Assembly: GCF_036687315.1 (NCBI RefSeq)
Contig: NZ_CP144683.1
Span: forward strand, 2,922,001-2,986,000
Length of the DNA stretch: 64,000 nucleotides
Source of the DNA: Sphingopyxis sp. TUF1
Lineage (GTDB): Bacteria; Pseudomonadota; Alphaproteobacteria; Sphingomonadales; Sphingomonadaceae
Direction: 5' to 3'
The notes below the pieces were generated by a model. That model saw only the letters and a program-made list of their open reading frames with translations. It did not search any database and was not told the DNA's origin. Below are positions 27,301 to 39,096 of this stretch, piece after piece. Each line of letters starts with the position of its first letter. The first letter of the stretch is position 1. The translations under genes and the position numbers were made by a program.

Positions 27301-28295
27301 AGGCGTCGCTCCCGCATCAGGTGGACCAGAAAGACCGGCACGCCAAGGAAGGCGGTGACGACGCCGAGTTTGAGCTCGTTCGTCGCCGGGATGACGCGCA
27401 CGCCGATGTCGGCGAGCGTCAATAGCGCCGCGCCGCCGATTGCCGAGGGGAGCAGGATCGCCGACGGGCTGCGGTCGGTGAAGGGACGGATCAGGTGCGG
27501 GACGATCAGCCCGACAAAACCGATTGCGCCCGACACCGCGACCGCGCCGCCGACGCCGATTGCGGTGCCCAGCAGCAGCCGCGCGCGCGTGCGCCGCAAG
27601 TCGGTGCCCAGCGCCTGCGCGGCATCCTCGCCGAGCGATAGCGCGTCGAGCGCGCGGCCGTTCCACAGCAGCATCGCCATGCCCGCGGCGATGCAGGGGA
27701 GCGCGATCCACAGATGGCCGAAAGAGCGGTTCTCGAGACTGCCGAGCAGCCAGGTCATGATCTCCATCGCCGCGAAGGGATTGGGCGACAGGTTGAGCGC
27801 GAGGCTGGTCCCCGCGACCGCGAGCGCACTGACCGCGATGCCGGCGAGGATAAGGGTCAGCGGGCTTTCGGCCTTGCCTGCCAGCGAAACGAGAAGCGCG
27901 AGCGAGACGAGCGCGCTGCCGGTGGCGAGCAGCGGCAGCATCGCCGGATGCAGCTCGGCGAGCCCGAAATAGAGCGCCGCGACGCCGCCGAGCGCCGCGG
28001 CGTTCGATGTGCCGAGCACCGATGGTTCGGCGAGCGGGTTGCGCAAATAGCCCTGCAACGCTGCCCCCGCGAGCCCAAGCATCGCCCCGATGGCGAGTGC
28101 GAGCAGGGTGCGCGGCAGGCGCAGCTCAAAGAGGATGATCGAGGCGATCGGGTCACCGCCGCCCGTCGCGGCGGCAAGGAGGCGGCCGGGCGACAGCCCG
28201 ACGGTGCCGAAGAGCAGCGATGCAACCGCTGCCGCTAGCGTGAGCGCAATGAGCGCGGTCATCAGCGACCAGCGGGGCATGGTGAATCGGCTCAT
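27294..28295 (-). CDS. btuC: Cobalamin ABC transporter permease
   Basis: Inner-membrane permease of 333 aa of the FecCD/BtuC type with about ten helices. Landmarks are RLPRTLLALAIGAMLGLAGA, LRNPLAEPSVLG and VGLIVPHLIR. ATG at 28295 overlaps the btuF stop (ATGA). It works with the ATPase downstream and the binding protein upstream. Confidence 0.9.
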   Translation of the reverse strand: MSRFTMPRWSLMTALIALTLAAAVASLLFGTVGLSPGRLLAAATGGGDPIASIILFELRLPRTLLALAIGAMLGLAGAALQGYLRNPLAEPSVLGTSNAAALGGVAALYFGLAELHPAMLPLLATGSALVSLALLVSLAGKAESPLTLILAGIAVSALAVAGTSLALNLSPNPFAAMEIMTWLLGSLENRSFGHLWIALPCIAAGMAMLLWNGRALDALSLGEDAAQALGTDLRRTRARLLLGTAIGVGGAVAVSGAIGFVGLIVPHLIRPFTDRSPSAILLPSAIGGAALLTLADIGVRVIPATNELKLGVVTAFLGVPVFLVHLMRERRLW

Positions 28296-29152
28296 GCGCC
28301 GCCGCCGTCGTGCTGCGCGATCTGTGCCGCGATACTGCGCGCCGCGCGCACATAGGCCGGGCCGCCGCACACCGTCCACGCCTGCTGAACGGAGATGCGC
28401 GGAATATGCTTGAGCGCCGGATGGTGCAGCATCTCGCTCCCCTGATCGGTGACCGTATCCGTGGCGCTTTCGACGATCAGGAAGTCAGGATCGGCGGCGA
28501 CGATTTCTTCGAGGCTGACCTGCGCGAGCGGCGGCTTGCCGAGCGTCGCCGCCAGATTGACGAGGCCCACCCGCTTCATGAGATCGTCGACCAGCGTGCC
28601 GGTGCCCGTCATATAGCCGCGGCGCTGATAATAGGCCGCAACGCGGCCGCGGCCGGGGCTGGGCAGGGCGGCAAGGTCACGCTGCATGTCGGCAATTAGC
28701 GCCGCGCCGCGTTCCGCGTGGCCGACCGCGGCGGCGGTCTGGTGGATGGCGCGATAAATGTCGTCGGGATGGTTGGCGTGGGGTACGTCGAGCAAGGCGT
28801 AATGATTACGGGGAAGCGCGACGAGCGGCGCGCTGCCGCTGGCCGGCATTCCGACGACGAGGTCGGGGTTGATTACAAGCAGTTGTTCGGCCGAACCGCG
28901 ATGCAGCGGGAGGCCGCGCGCGAGCGTCGGCACCGCCGACAGGTCGGGATCGGCGACATTGTGCGTCAAACCCGCGATCTGGCTGCGGTCCGCGAGCGCG
29001 AGAAGCAATTGATCGGTGCAGAGGTTCAGCGACATGATGCGCTGCGGCGCGTTGTTCTGGCGAGCGACGCCGCGATCCGCGGGCGCCGCCGACAGCGCGC
29101 CCGCGGCGCCGAGCAACGCCGCGCCGATCAGCATCGGCTTGACCACCGTCAT
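28292..29152 (-). CDS. btuF: Cobalamin-binding periplasmic protein
   Basis: Periplasmic binding protein of 286 aa with a signal peptide (about 1-23, ALSAAPA). It is a class III (BtuF/FhuD-like) protein: RIMSLNLCTDQLLLALADR at the start, LLVINPDLVVG, and a C-terminal lobe with ADPDFLIVESA. It delivers cobalamin from the outer-membrane receptor to the permease. It lies 71 bases after btuB and overlaps btuC. Confidence 0.88.
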   Translation of the reverse strand: MTVVKPMLIGAALLGAAGALSAAPADRGVARQNNAPQRIMSLNLCTDQLLLALADRSQIAGLTHNVADPDLSAVPTLARGLPLHRGSAEQLLVINPDLVVGMPASGSAPLVALPRNHYALLDVPHANHPDDIYRAIHQTAAAVGHAERGAALIADMQRDLAALPSPGRGRVAAYYQRRGYMTGTGTLVDDLMKRVGLVNLAATLGKPPLAQVSLEEIVAADPDFLIVESATDTVTDQGSEMLHHPALKHIPRISVQQAWTVCGGPAYVRAARSIAAQIAQHDGGGA

Positions 29153-29223
29153 GTCGCTATCCCGCTCATACTGTTATCCCGCAGTACGGGCGCTGCCGGC
29201 CGTAACCGGCAGCGCCGCGCCAT

Positions 29224-31077
29224 TCAGAACCGCGCCCGCACGCCGCCATAGGCAGCGCGGCCATAGGTGCCATAATTGAACGCCGTCGCATAATCGGCGT
29301 CGAACAGATTATCGACGCGGCCATGGACTTCGATCCGCTCGGTTACGGCGAAGGATGCGCGCACCCCGGCGAGCGCATAGCCATCGAGCCGCACCGTGTT
29401 GGCGGCATTGTCGAAACTGTCGCCGACCATCGTGATCGTCGCGCCGGTCGACAGGCCGAACGACCAGTCATAATCGGCCGACAGGCTGATCGCATGGTCG
29501 GCGCGGCGCGGCAGGCGCTTGCCGTCGAACGCGGGGCGCCCCGACCGGTCGCGCGCGTCGATATAGCTGTAGGACGCGGTGACGTTCAGCGCATCGACGG
29601 GGCGCAGCGCCAGCGTCGCTTCGATCCCCTTGGCGCGGGTGCGGTCGATATTGCCATAGGTGAAGGTCGCATTGTCATAATTGATCTGATCGGTCGTGTT
29701 GCGCAGGAAGGCGGTGAGCGAGACCAGCGCGCGGCCGTCGGCGAGGCTCTGGTCGATGCCGACGTCATAGCTTTTCGACCGTTCGGGGCGCAGCGCGGCA
29801 TTGCCGCTGAAGCTGTCGTAAAGTTGATAGAGCGACGGTGCCTTGAACCCTTCGCCATAGCTTATCCGGACATTTGTGGCGCCGCCGTTGGGCGAATAAT
29901 TGGCGTTGGCGCCAAGCGTTGTGGCGCCGCCGAACTGGCTGTGGTCGTCGTGACGGACGCCGCCGGTCAGCGACAGACCGGTCACCGGCTGAACGATGCC
30001 CAGCGCGTAAACGCTGTCGATATTGGCTTTCTGGCTGTCGGTCGAACCGAAACCGAAAAAGTCGTAATCGGGGCGCTCATGCTCGTAACCGAACACCAGC
30101 TTCGCGGCGTCGGCGGGTGTGACGACGCCCTGATATTCGAAACGCAGGTTCGTGCCCTTGTAACCATAGTCGGGCGCAGTGCCGCGCACGAAGAAATAAT
30201 CACGCTCGTTGCGCATCCACGTCACCGCCGCACGGCTGGTGAAGCGGCCGTCGAACAGGCCAAGGTTGAGCCCTGCATAGCCGACATATTGATCTAGCTT
30301 GGCGACGTCGGCGCTGTCGGCAGGGGCGCCGAAGAAGCTGTCATAATCGAGGTCGGCGTTGATGTAATAGCCGCGCAGATCAAGGCTCAGCGTATCGCTG
30401 AATGCGATTTTCAGCCGCGCGTTGCCCGCGAAATTCTTATAGCCGTCGCGCTCGTTGCCGGCCGCTGCGGACGAAATGCCGTCGGTGCGGAAATATGCGC
30501 CGCCGATGCCCCCCGACAACGCCCCGGTGCTGCCCGACAGGTCCGCTTTCGCGTTCACCGTATCGCTGTAGCCATATTCGGCCGACGCGCGCCCGGCGAG
30601 GCCTGCTTCGGGCGCCTCGGTCATCAGATTGACCACGCCGCCGATCGCCTGGCTGCCATGCACGACCGAGTTCGATCCGCGCAGCACCTCGATGCGGCGG
30701 ATGTTGCCCGTCAGCAGGTGGCCAAAATCATAGCCGTCGCCGATACCGCTCGGATCGTTGACCTTGACCCCGTCGATCAACACCAAAGTCTGCGTCGTTT
30801 CCGCCCCGCGGATCGATATGCCCGCGGCCGAGCCGGTGCTGCCCGTGCGGTTGAAGCGAACGCCGGGCGTGGTCGCGAGCAGATCGACGACGTCGGTCGT
30901 CTGCCGCGTTTCTATCGTATCGGCGTCGATCACGGTGATCGCCTGACCGACCTCGTCCCTCGATTGTTCGATGCCCGATGCGGTGACGACAATGTCGTCC
31001 GAACCGGAAACGTCCTGCGCGGCGACGGGCGTCGCTGCTACAAGGGCAAGAAGAGAAATGCTCGAATATTTCAACAT
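29224..31077 (-). CDS. btuB: TonB-dependent vitamin B12 receptor
   Basis: Outer-membrane receptor of 617 aa. ATG at 31077 opens a signal peptide (ending TPVAAQ). A TonB-box-like DDIVVTASGIEQ is followed by a plug with ISIRGAETTQTLVLIDGVKV and GSNSVVHGSQAIGGVVN, and a barrel ending GGVRARF. The longer open frame to 31266 lies in the mRNA leader and is not coding. A cobalamin riboswitch precedes it, which fixes the substrate class. First gene of the uptake operon. Confidence 0.93.
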   Translation of the reverse strand: MLKYSSISLLALVAATPVAAQDVSGSDDIVVTASGIEQSRDEVGQAITVIDADTIETRQTTDVVDLLATTPGVRFNRTGSTGSAAGISIRGAETTQTLVLIDGVKVNDPSGIGDGYDFGHLLTGNIRRIEVLRGSNSVVHGSQAIGGVVNLMTEAPEAGLAGRASAEYGYSDTVNAKADLSGSTGALSGGIGGAYFRTDGISSAAAGNERDGYKNFAGNARLKIAFSDTLSLDLRGYYINADLDYDSFFGAPADSADVAKLDQYVGYAGLNLGLFDGRFTSRAAVTWMRNERDYFFVRGTAPDYGYKGTNLRFEYQGVVTPADAAKLVFGYEHERPDYDFFGFGSTDSQKANIDSVYALGIVQPVTGLSLTGGVRHDDHSQFGGATTLGANANYSPNGGATNVRISYGEGFKAPSLYQLYDSFSGNAALRPERSKSYDVGIDQSLADGRALVSLTAFLRNTTDQINYDNATFTYGNIDRTRAKGIEATLALRPVDALNVTASYSYIDARDRSGRPAFDGKRLPRRADHAISLSADYDWSFGLSTGATITMVGDSFDNAANTVRLDGYALAGVRASFAVTERIEVHGRVDNLFDADYATAFNYGTYGRAAYGGVRARF

Positions 31078-31265
31078 GGGAGACTCCCGCACGCCGGCAA
31101 CGATGGCGGAGCCTGCCGAAACGCACGCGCGATCGACCGATGCCGTGTCGCAAGCGGCGTAAAGCCTGCGGCCCCGGCACCGAAGCGGCTCCAGCCGCTT
31201 GGTCGTCGCTCGACGGAATTCTCCGTGCCGCGGCCTTTCCCTGGACCATGGCATTGAGCGACCCA

Positions 31266-31455
31266 CGCCGGCAGGTCTCCTGGCTCGCGGGTCACGGCTT
31301 GATGCACGCCTTCCCAGGTTGCCCCAGTGGCTGATCCGAAAGCTTCGGATCGGTGCATCTCGCTCGCCGCTTACAGTTGCAGGGACAGCCTCGGCTTCGG
31401 GGGTTCGGCAAGAACCCCGTTACCGCGTTCCCATTTTAAGCCCTTTCGGGCACCG
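31266..31455 (-). promoter_or_regulatory. Cobalamin (AdoCbl) riboswitch
   Basis: On the minus strand the leader contains the family landmarks in order: GGTGCC...AAGGG near 31454-31440, AATGGGAA, CTGCAACTGTAAGC, GCCACTGGG, and the B12 box GCCAGGAGACCTGCC (31284-31270). It lies about 190 bases upstream of btuB on the same strand. High cobalamin should lower expression of the btu operon. Confidence 0.92.
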
Positions 31456-31592
31456 GCGCGATCATGCGCGGGGCAAGCCCCGCACGCGCCGCCCATAGCG
31501 GAATGCAGGGCGGGTGCAACGGGGATTTGCGTCAATGATCCTCCCTGCCGCGAAGGCATGGGGGCGGCGGATCAAAGAAGTGCGCCGATCCG

Positions 31593-34477
<2,885 letters not shown>

Positions 34478-34484
34478 GGTGTTC

Positions 34485-34577
34485 CGTCATTGCGAGGAGC
34501 GAAGCGACGAAGCAATCCCCAGCGAGCGCCCATCCAGGTCGTTAGCTGGAGATTGCTTCGCTTCGCTCGCAATGACG
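34485..34577. repeat. Palindromic repeat, GTCATTGCGAG family (copy 1)
   Basis: Arms CGTCATTGCGAGGAGCGAAG and its near reverse complement ending CGCAATGACG enclose a short centre. Related copies are at 43682-43775 and 56528-56618. It sits in the guaB-rsmB gap and can form a long hairpin in RNA. Confidence 0.85.
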
Positions 34578-34593
34578 CACTAGGAAGACTTTA

Positions 34594-35784
34594 ATGACCC
34601 CCGCCGCGCGCATCCAGACCGCGATCGAAATCCTCGACGCCATCGCCGCGGCCGCGCGCGAGGGCGGGGCGCCTGCGGACGCAATCATCGCCGACGCGAT
34701 GCGCGCGCGCCGCTATGCGGGGTCAAAGGACCGCCGCGCGATCCGCGCGCTCGCCTACGACGCCATCCGCGCCGTGCGCTCGGCGCCCGAATCGGGCCGC
34801 GCGGCGATGCTCGCGCTTGCCGATGCGCAGCCCGATCTTGCCGCGCTGTTCGACGGTTCGGCCTATGGCCCGGCGCCGATCGCCGCCGACGAGCCGCGCG
34901 CGCAGACGGGCGTTGCCGCCGGGGCGCTGATGGACCTCTTCGACCCGCTCGTCGGTGAAGGGGAGTATGACGCCTTGCTGGCGCGCGCGCCGCTCGATCT
35001 GCGCGCCAACCGGATCAAGGCTGCAGTCGATAATCTTGCCACGCTGTTTCCCGAAGCCGCGCCCATCCCCGGGACGTCCGACGGATGGCGCCTGCCGCCC
35101 GAAACCGCGGCGGTTCAGCACCCGGCCTATACCGAAGGCGCGTTCGAGGTGCAGGACGCCGCAAGCCAATATGCGTCGGCGGCGCTGGACGCCGCGCGCG
35201 GCCAGGCGATCGTCGATCTTTGCGCGGGCGGCGGCGGCAAGACGCTCGCCATCGCCTCGCTGACCGCGAACGATGCGGACATCCTGGCGTGCGACACAAA
35301 CCGCGCGCGGCTTCAGCAACTCCCGCCGCGCGCCGAACGCGCGGGCGCGACGCGGATCGAAACGCGGTTGCTCAATCCGGGTCAGGAAGTCGCGATGCTT
35401 GCCGACTGGCAGGGGAGGGCGGATCGCGTCTTCGTCGACGCGCCGTGTTCGGGCAGCGGCACCTGGCGCCGCAGCCCCGAACTTCGCTGGCGGCTCACTC
35501 CCGCTCGGCTCGAAAGCCATCTTGCCGACCAGGCGAAGCTGATCGACATCGGCGCCGATCTTGTGGCGCCCGGCGGCAAACTCCTTTATGCCGTCTGTTC
35601 GATTATCGCGCGCGAGGGGCGGGCACAGGTGGATGAATTTCTGAACCGGAACGCCGGATGGACGGCGGACGTCGGCTATCTTCCCGCGGGTATCGGACGC
35701 GCCGCGGGTGCGGGTTTTCTGCTGACCCCGGCGCACGACGGCTGCGACGGATTTTTTCTCGCACGGCTGACATCGCCATGTTAG
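34594..35784 (+). CDS. rsmB: 16S rRNA m5C967 methyltransferase-like protein
   Basis: SAM-dependent RNA cytosine methyltransferase of 396 aa. An N-terminal NusB-like helical domain (about 1-130) precedes the Rossmann domain with the SAM loop DLCAGGGGKTLA, motif IV DAPCSGSGTWRR and motif VI YAVCSI, which carries the second conserved Cys. It modifies the ribosome small subunit if it is true RsmB; other m5C methyltransferases share the motifs. It follows guaB on the same strand. Confidence 0.88.
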   Translation: MTPAARIQTAIEILDAIAAAAREGGAPADAIIADAMRARRYAGSKDRRAIRALAYDAIRAVRSAPESGRAAMLALADAQPDLAALFDGSAYGPAPIAADEPRAQTGVAAGALMDLFDPLVGEGEYDALLARAPLDLRANRIKAAVDNLATLFPEAAPIPGTSDGWRLPPETAAVQHPAYTEGAFEVQDAASQYASAALDAARGQAIVDLCAGGGGKTLAIASLTANDADILACDTNRARLQQLPPRAERAGATRIETRLLNPGQEVAMLADWQGRADRVFVDAPCSGSGTWRRSPELRWRLTPARLESHLADQAKLIDIGADLVAPGGKLLYAVCSIIAREGRAQVDEFLNRNAGWTADVGYLPAGIGRAAGAGFLLTPAHDGCDGFFLARLTSPC

Positions 35785-35816
35785 CATCCCCCTCAATCAA
35801 GCGATGGGAGAATGCG

Positions 35817-36347
35817 ATGCGCATCAGTTTACTGGCCCTTGGCGCCGGTCTTGTCCTGGCCAGCCTGCCGACCGCCTCCGATGCCCAACGCGCCGACAAC
35901 GACATCCTCCCGCGCTCGATCGCGCTACAGGCGGAGGGGCAGCAGGCGCAGGAAGCAGGCGACCTGAACCTTGCGATCGACTATTATGAATCGGCGCTCG
36001 CGGCCGACCCGCGCAACCGGTCGGCGATCATCGCGCTGGCGCAGGTCGCACGCGCGCAGGGTCTGCCCGGCAAGGCGATCGGCCTATATCGCGAAGCGCA
36101 GATTCTGGAGCCCAACGACATTGTCGCGCTGACGGGCGAGGGCGAAGCGCTTGCCGACAAGGGCGCGCTCGAACTGGCGCGCGAAAAGCTCGCTGAGGCT
36201 GCGCGGGTCTGTCAGGGTAAATGCCCGCAGGTTGTAGCACTGGAAAAAACGATCGCTTCGAGCGCGTCGAAGCGCGTCGTTGCCGCCGAAGCGCTGGTGC
36301 CGAAGCCGGTGGTCGCCACGGTAAAGCCCGCCAGCGGCCAGAATTGA
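35817..36347 (+). CDS. Tetratricopeptide repeat protein, exported
   Basis: Protein of 176 aa with a signal peptide (about 1-24, LPTASDA) and two to three TPR units (AIDYYESALAADPRNRSAI, then KAIGLYREAQILEPND). ATG at 35817 follows GGGAG. TPR proteins scaffold complexes; the partner is unknown. It lies 32 bases after rsmB and may be co-transcribed. Confidence 0.82.
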   Translation: MRISLLALGAGLVLASLPTASDAQRADNDILPRSIALQAEGQQAQEAGDLNLAIDYYESALAADPRNRSAIIALAQVARAQGLPGKAIGLYREAQILEPNDIVALTGEGEALADKGALELAREKLAEAARVCQGKCPQVVALEKTIASSASKRVVAAEALVPKPVVATVKPASGQN

Positions 36348-36467
36348 TCAGCGCACCTGCGAAGGTTGCTCGGCCCAGGTGTATTCGGAAGGGCGGATAG
36401 CGACCGATTGTCGGCTTCCCAACAACCTGCCAAGCTCGACTCAAGGTAAATTTGGAGTGCCTGACCG

Positions 36468-36896
36468 ATGATTGGTTCAATTCTAGTGGCCGTAGTGGCC
36501 GCGGCTGCTCCAGTTTCGGCGCACCGCGACGACGAGGCGGTGATGCGCACTTTTCTCGCAGCATTGGTCGCTGGCAACTCGGACCATCTTGAAAAGAACG
36601 TTCATGTTGAGCTGCGATACGATGCCGAGTTTCGCGCTCGGCACACGCCTGGACAGTTAGAAACCACCGCCCATGCAGTCATAGAGAAAACGAAGGATTG
36701 CGATGTAGGCGCAGTGATACGCGGCGTCGGGTCGCTGAACTATACAGTTAACTGGTGGTGCAAATATCGCGATGAAGCCGAGGGCTCTCCGCTCGAAGGA
36801 GCGGCAGCGGTTTTCCGCGTTAGAAAGGGATTGGTCGAGGTCAGCAATTTTAGCTGGCAGCAACCTTATGCGGTGTGGCCGAGAACGTCGAATTGA
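36468..36896 (+). CDS. Hypothetical exported protein
   Basis: Protein of 142 aa with a signal peptide (about 1-18, APVSA) and a small domain of about 120 residues. It contains two cysteines (in KDCDVG and WWCKYRD) that could form a disulfide in the periplasm. The lower GC and codon use differ from the neighbours. The beginning (DDEAVMRTFLAALVAGNSDH) resembles NTF2-like proteins, but this is weak. Function unknown. Confidence 0.6.
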   Translation: MIGSILVAVVAAAAPVSAHRDDEAVMRTFLAALVAGNSDHLEKNVHVELRYDAEFRARHTPGQLETTAHAVIEKTKDCDVGAVIRGVGSLNYTVNWWCKYRDEAEGSPLEGAAAVFRVRKGLVEVSNFSWQQPYAVWPRTSN

Positions 36897-37240
36897 AGAC
36901 TAGGCGTTCGCTCGTATACTGTTCAATGGCATCATGATCGCCAGCCAACGACGAGGACTATATCCGCTTTCCACCCCAAAGCCGACGTTCACCGCAAAAA
37001 AACGCTGTCCTACATGATCCGACTGTGCCAGCGTTCACCCCGCTCTTTCAATGTGGACAAAAGCGATTGCCGCCGCCGGAGGTCGACAAATCGCGAAAGG
37101 CTGACTTTTACTGACCTTTGAGCAGATTTCGCGCCTCGTGCGCGATGGCGCCCGCGCAAGGCTGATCTTTCCTGACCTTTGGGATGTTTCCGCAACTTTT
37201 TGCCTCTGACTTCGCGGCGGCCGACCACCTCCCGGGCGAC
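36897..37240. other. Gap with two imperfect direct repeats, no gene
   Basis: Downstream of rsmA and of the exported protein, the genes converge here. Two 24-base repeats starting AAGGCTGA and ending CTGACCTTTG lie at 37097-37120 and 37158-37181, differing at three positions. No gene was seen. Confidence 0.45.
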
Positions 37241-38080
37241 TCAGCGACCCAGCGCGCGGGCCAACGCCATCCACTCGCCGACGCTCACCGTTTCGGCGCG
37301 GCGCGTCGGGTCGATTCCCAGCATTTCCGCGGCCGCAACCGCGCCATCGACGCCTTTCAGGCTCTGCCGCAGCATCTTGCGCCGCTGGCCAAAGCCCTTT
37401 TCGGTGAGGCGCGACAGGAGGCGCGGGTCAATGCCTTTGGGCTGTTCGGCGGGCGTCACATGGACGATCGCCGACATGACCTTGGGCGGCGGAGTGAAGG
37501 CCGAGCGATGTACCTTCATTGCGATCTTCGTATTGGCACGCCACTGCGCGAGCACGGCGAGCCGGCCATAGGCGTTGGTGCCCACCGGCGCGACGATGCG
37601 TTCGGCGACCTCGAGCTGGAACATCAGCGTCAGCGACAGCCAGCGCGGCGGCCACTCCATCGGCTCCAGCCAGCGCGTAAATAGCGCGGTCCCGACATTA
37701 TAGGGCAGGTTGGCGACGATATGATAAGGCTCGCCGCCGGTTACGGCATCTACATCGACTGCCATCGCATCGTCGGCGATGACCGTCAGCTGCGCCGGAA
37801 ACGCCTCCGCCAGCTCGGCAAGCAGGGGCAGGCAGCGATCGTCGCGCTCGACCGCGATGACCTTTGCGCCCGCGCGGAGCAGCGCGCGCGTCAGGCCGCC
37901 CGGACCAGGGCCCACTTCAAACACCGTCGCCCCGTTAAGATCGCCGGGGATCGCGGCGATGCGGTCGAGCAATTGCTCGTCGAACAGGAAATTCTGCCCC
38001 AGCGCCTTGCTCGCCGACAGGCCGTGAGCGCGCACCGTTTCGCGCAGCGGCGGCAGCGGCGTCTTCGGTTGCAGGGTCAC
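37241..38080 (-). CDS. rsmA: 16S rRNA dimethyladenosine transferase
   Basis: Enzyme of 279 aa that dimethylates two adjacent adenosines near the 3' end of 16S rRNA. Motifs: KALGQNFLFD, the SAM site FEVGPGPGGLTRALL, VERDDRC, catalytic NLPYNVG, and a C-terminal helical domain with GFGQRRKMLRQSL. ATG overlaps the pdxA stop (ATGA). Third gene of the surA-pdxA-rsmA set. Confidence 0.96.
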   Translation of the reverse strand: MTLQPKTPLPPLRETVRAHGLSASKALGQNFLFDEQLLDRIAAIPGDLNGATVFEVGPGPGGLTRALLRAGAKVIAVERDDRCLPLLAELAEAFPAQLTVIADDAMAVDVDAVTGGEPYHIVANLPYNVGTALFTRWLEPMEWPPRWLSLTLMFQLEVAERIVAPVGTNAYGRLAVLAQWRANTKIAMKVHRSAFTPPPKVMSAIVHVTPAEQPKGIDPRLLSRLTEKGFGQRRKMLRQSLKGVDGAVAAAEMLGIDPTRRAETVSVGEWMALARALGR

Positions 38081-39096
38081 TTCGCCGGGGCGCAGCTACG
38101 TTCGCGCGCCGCCGCCATGCGCGCGGCCATGGCTATCGCGGCGATGGTCGGGCCGGGATCGGCGCGGCCGGTGCCCGCGATATTGAACGCCGTGCCATGG
38201 TCGGGTGAGGTGCGGATGATCGGCAGCCCCAGTGTCAGATTGACGCCGTCATGAAAATGCAGCGCCTTGAACGGCGCCAGCGCCTGATCGTGATAACAGC
38301 AGAGCACGGCGTCATAGCGGTCGCGGATGCCCGGCGCGAACAGGGCATCGGCGGCGGCGGGGCCGTCGATGACGAGACCCTCGTCCGCGAGCTGCGCGAC
38401 CGCGGGCTGCATGATGCGGATTTCCTCGTCGCCCAGCTGGCCGCTTTCCCCGGCATGGGGGTTCAGCCCGGCGAGCGCGATCCGTGGCGCCTCGATCCCG
38501 AAATCGCGGCGCAGCCCGCGCGCGACGATCCGGGCCTTGGCAATGATAAGGTCGCTCGTCAGTCGCTCGGGAACCTCGGCGAGCGGAATATGGGCCGTCA
38601 GCGGAACGACGCGCAGCGACGGTCCCGCGAGCATCATCACCGCGTTGGTCGCGGTGACGCCGCAGCGCTCGGCAATGAATTCGGTCTGCCCGGGATGCGT
38701 ATAGCCGATGCCGTGCAGCGCGTGTTTCGAAACGGATCCGGTGACGAGCGCCGCGCTCGCCTGGTTGCGCGTCAGCCCAATGCCCGTTTCGAGCGCATGC
38801 AGCGCGCACGTCGCACCTGCCGCAGTCGGCGATCCGGGGGTCAGCGGGCCGCTGTCTTCCAGATGCCAGACGGGCAGCGCCCCGGCAAAGGTGCGGCCCA
38901 CCTCTTCCATGTCGCCGACCCGGGCGACCGGGCCGTCCCAGACCGCCTCGATCGCGGCGATGTCGCCGATGGCGACGAAAGGCGGCAAATCATGGTCGCG
39001 GCGCGCGGCCCAGGCTCGCGCGGTAACTTCGGGGCCGACGCCCGCCGGGTCGCCCATGGTGACCGCGATCGGGCGCCGAAGGTCGCTCATCGGCAT
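38077..39096 (-). CDS. pdxA: 4-hydroxythreonine-4-phosphate dehydrogenase
   Basis: Enzyme of 339 aa in pyridoxal-phosphate synthesis, oxidising 4-phosphohydroxy-threonine. Family segments: VTMGDPAGVGPEV at the start, YTHPGQTEFIAE, LNPHAGESGQLG and CCYHDQALAPFK, including the metal-binding His residues. The ATG at 39096 overlaps the surA stop (TGATG); a second ATG six bases later is possible. Part of the surA-pdxA-rsmA operon. Confidence 0.95.
   Translation of the reverse strand: MPMSDLRRPIAVTMGDPAGVGPEVTARAWAARRDHDLPPFVAIGDIAAIEAVWDGPVARVGDMEEVGRTFAGALPVWHLEDSGPLTPGSPTAAGATCALHALETGIGLTRNQASAALVTGSVSKHALHGIGYTHPGQTEFIAERCGVTATNAVMMLAGPSLRVVPLTAHIPLAEVPERLTSDLIIAKARIVARGLRRDFGIEAPRIALAGLNPHAGESGQLGDEEIRIMQPAVAQLADEGLVIDGPAAADALFAPGIRDRYDAVLCCYHDQALAPFKALHFHDGVNLTLGLPIIRTSPDHGTAFNIAGTGRADPGPTIAAIAMAARMAAARERSCAPAK

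Noticed and set aside
31468..31483. Hairpin GCGGGGC-AA-GCCCCGC upstream of the riboswitch as a terminator
   Set aside because: The loop is too short and no T-run follows on either strand.
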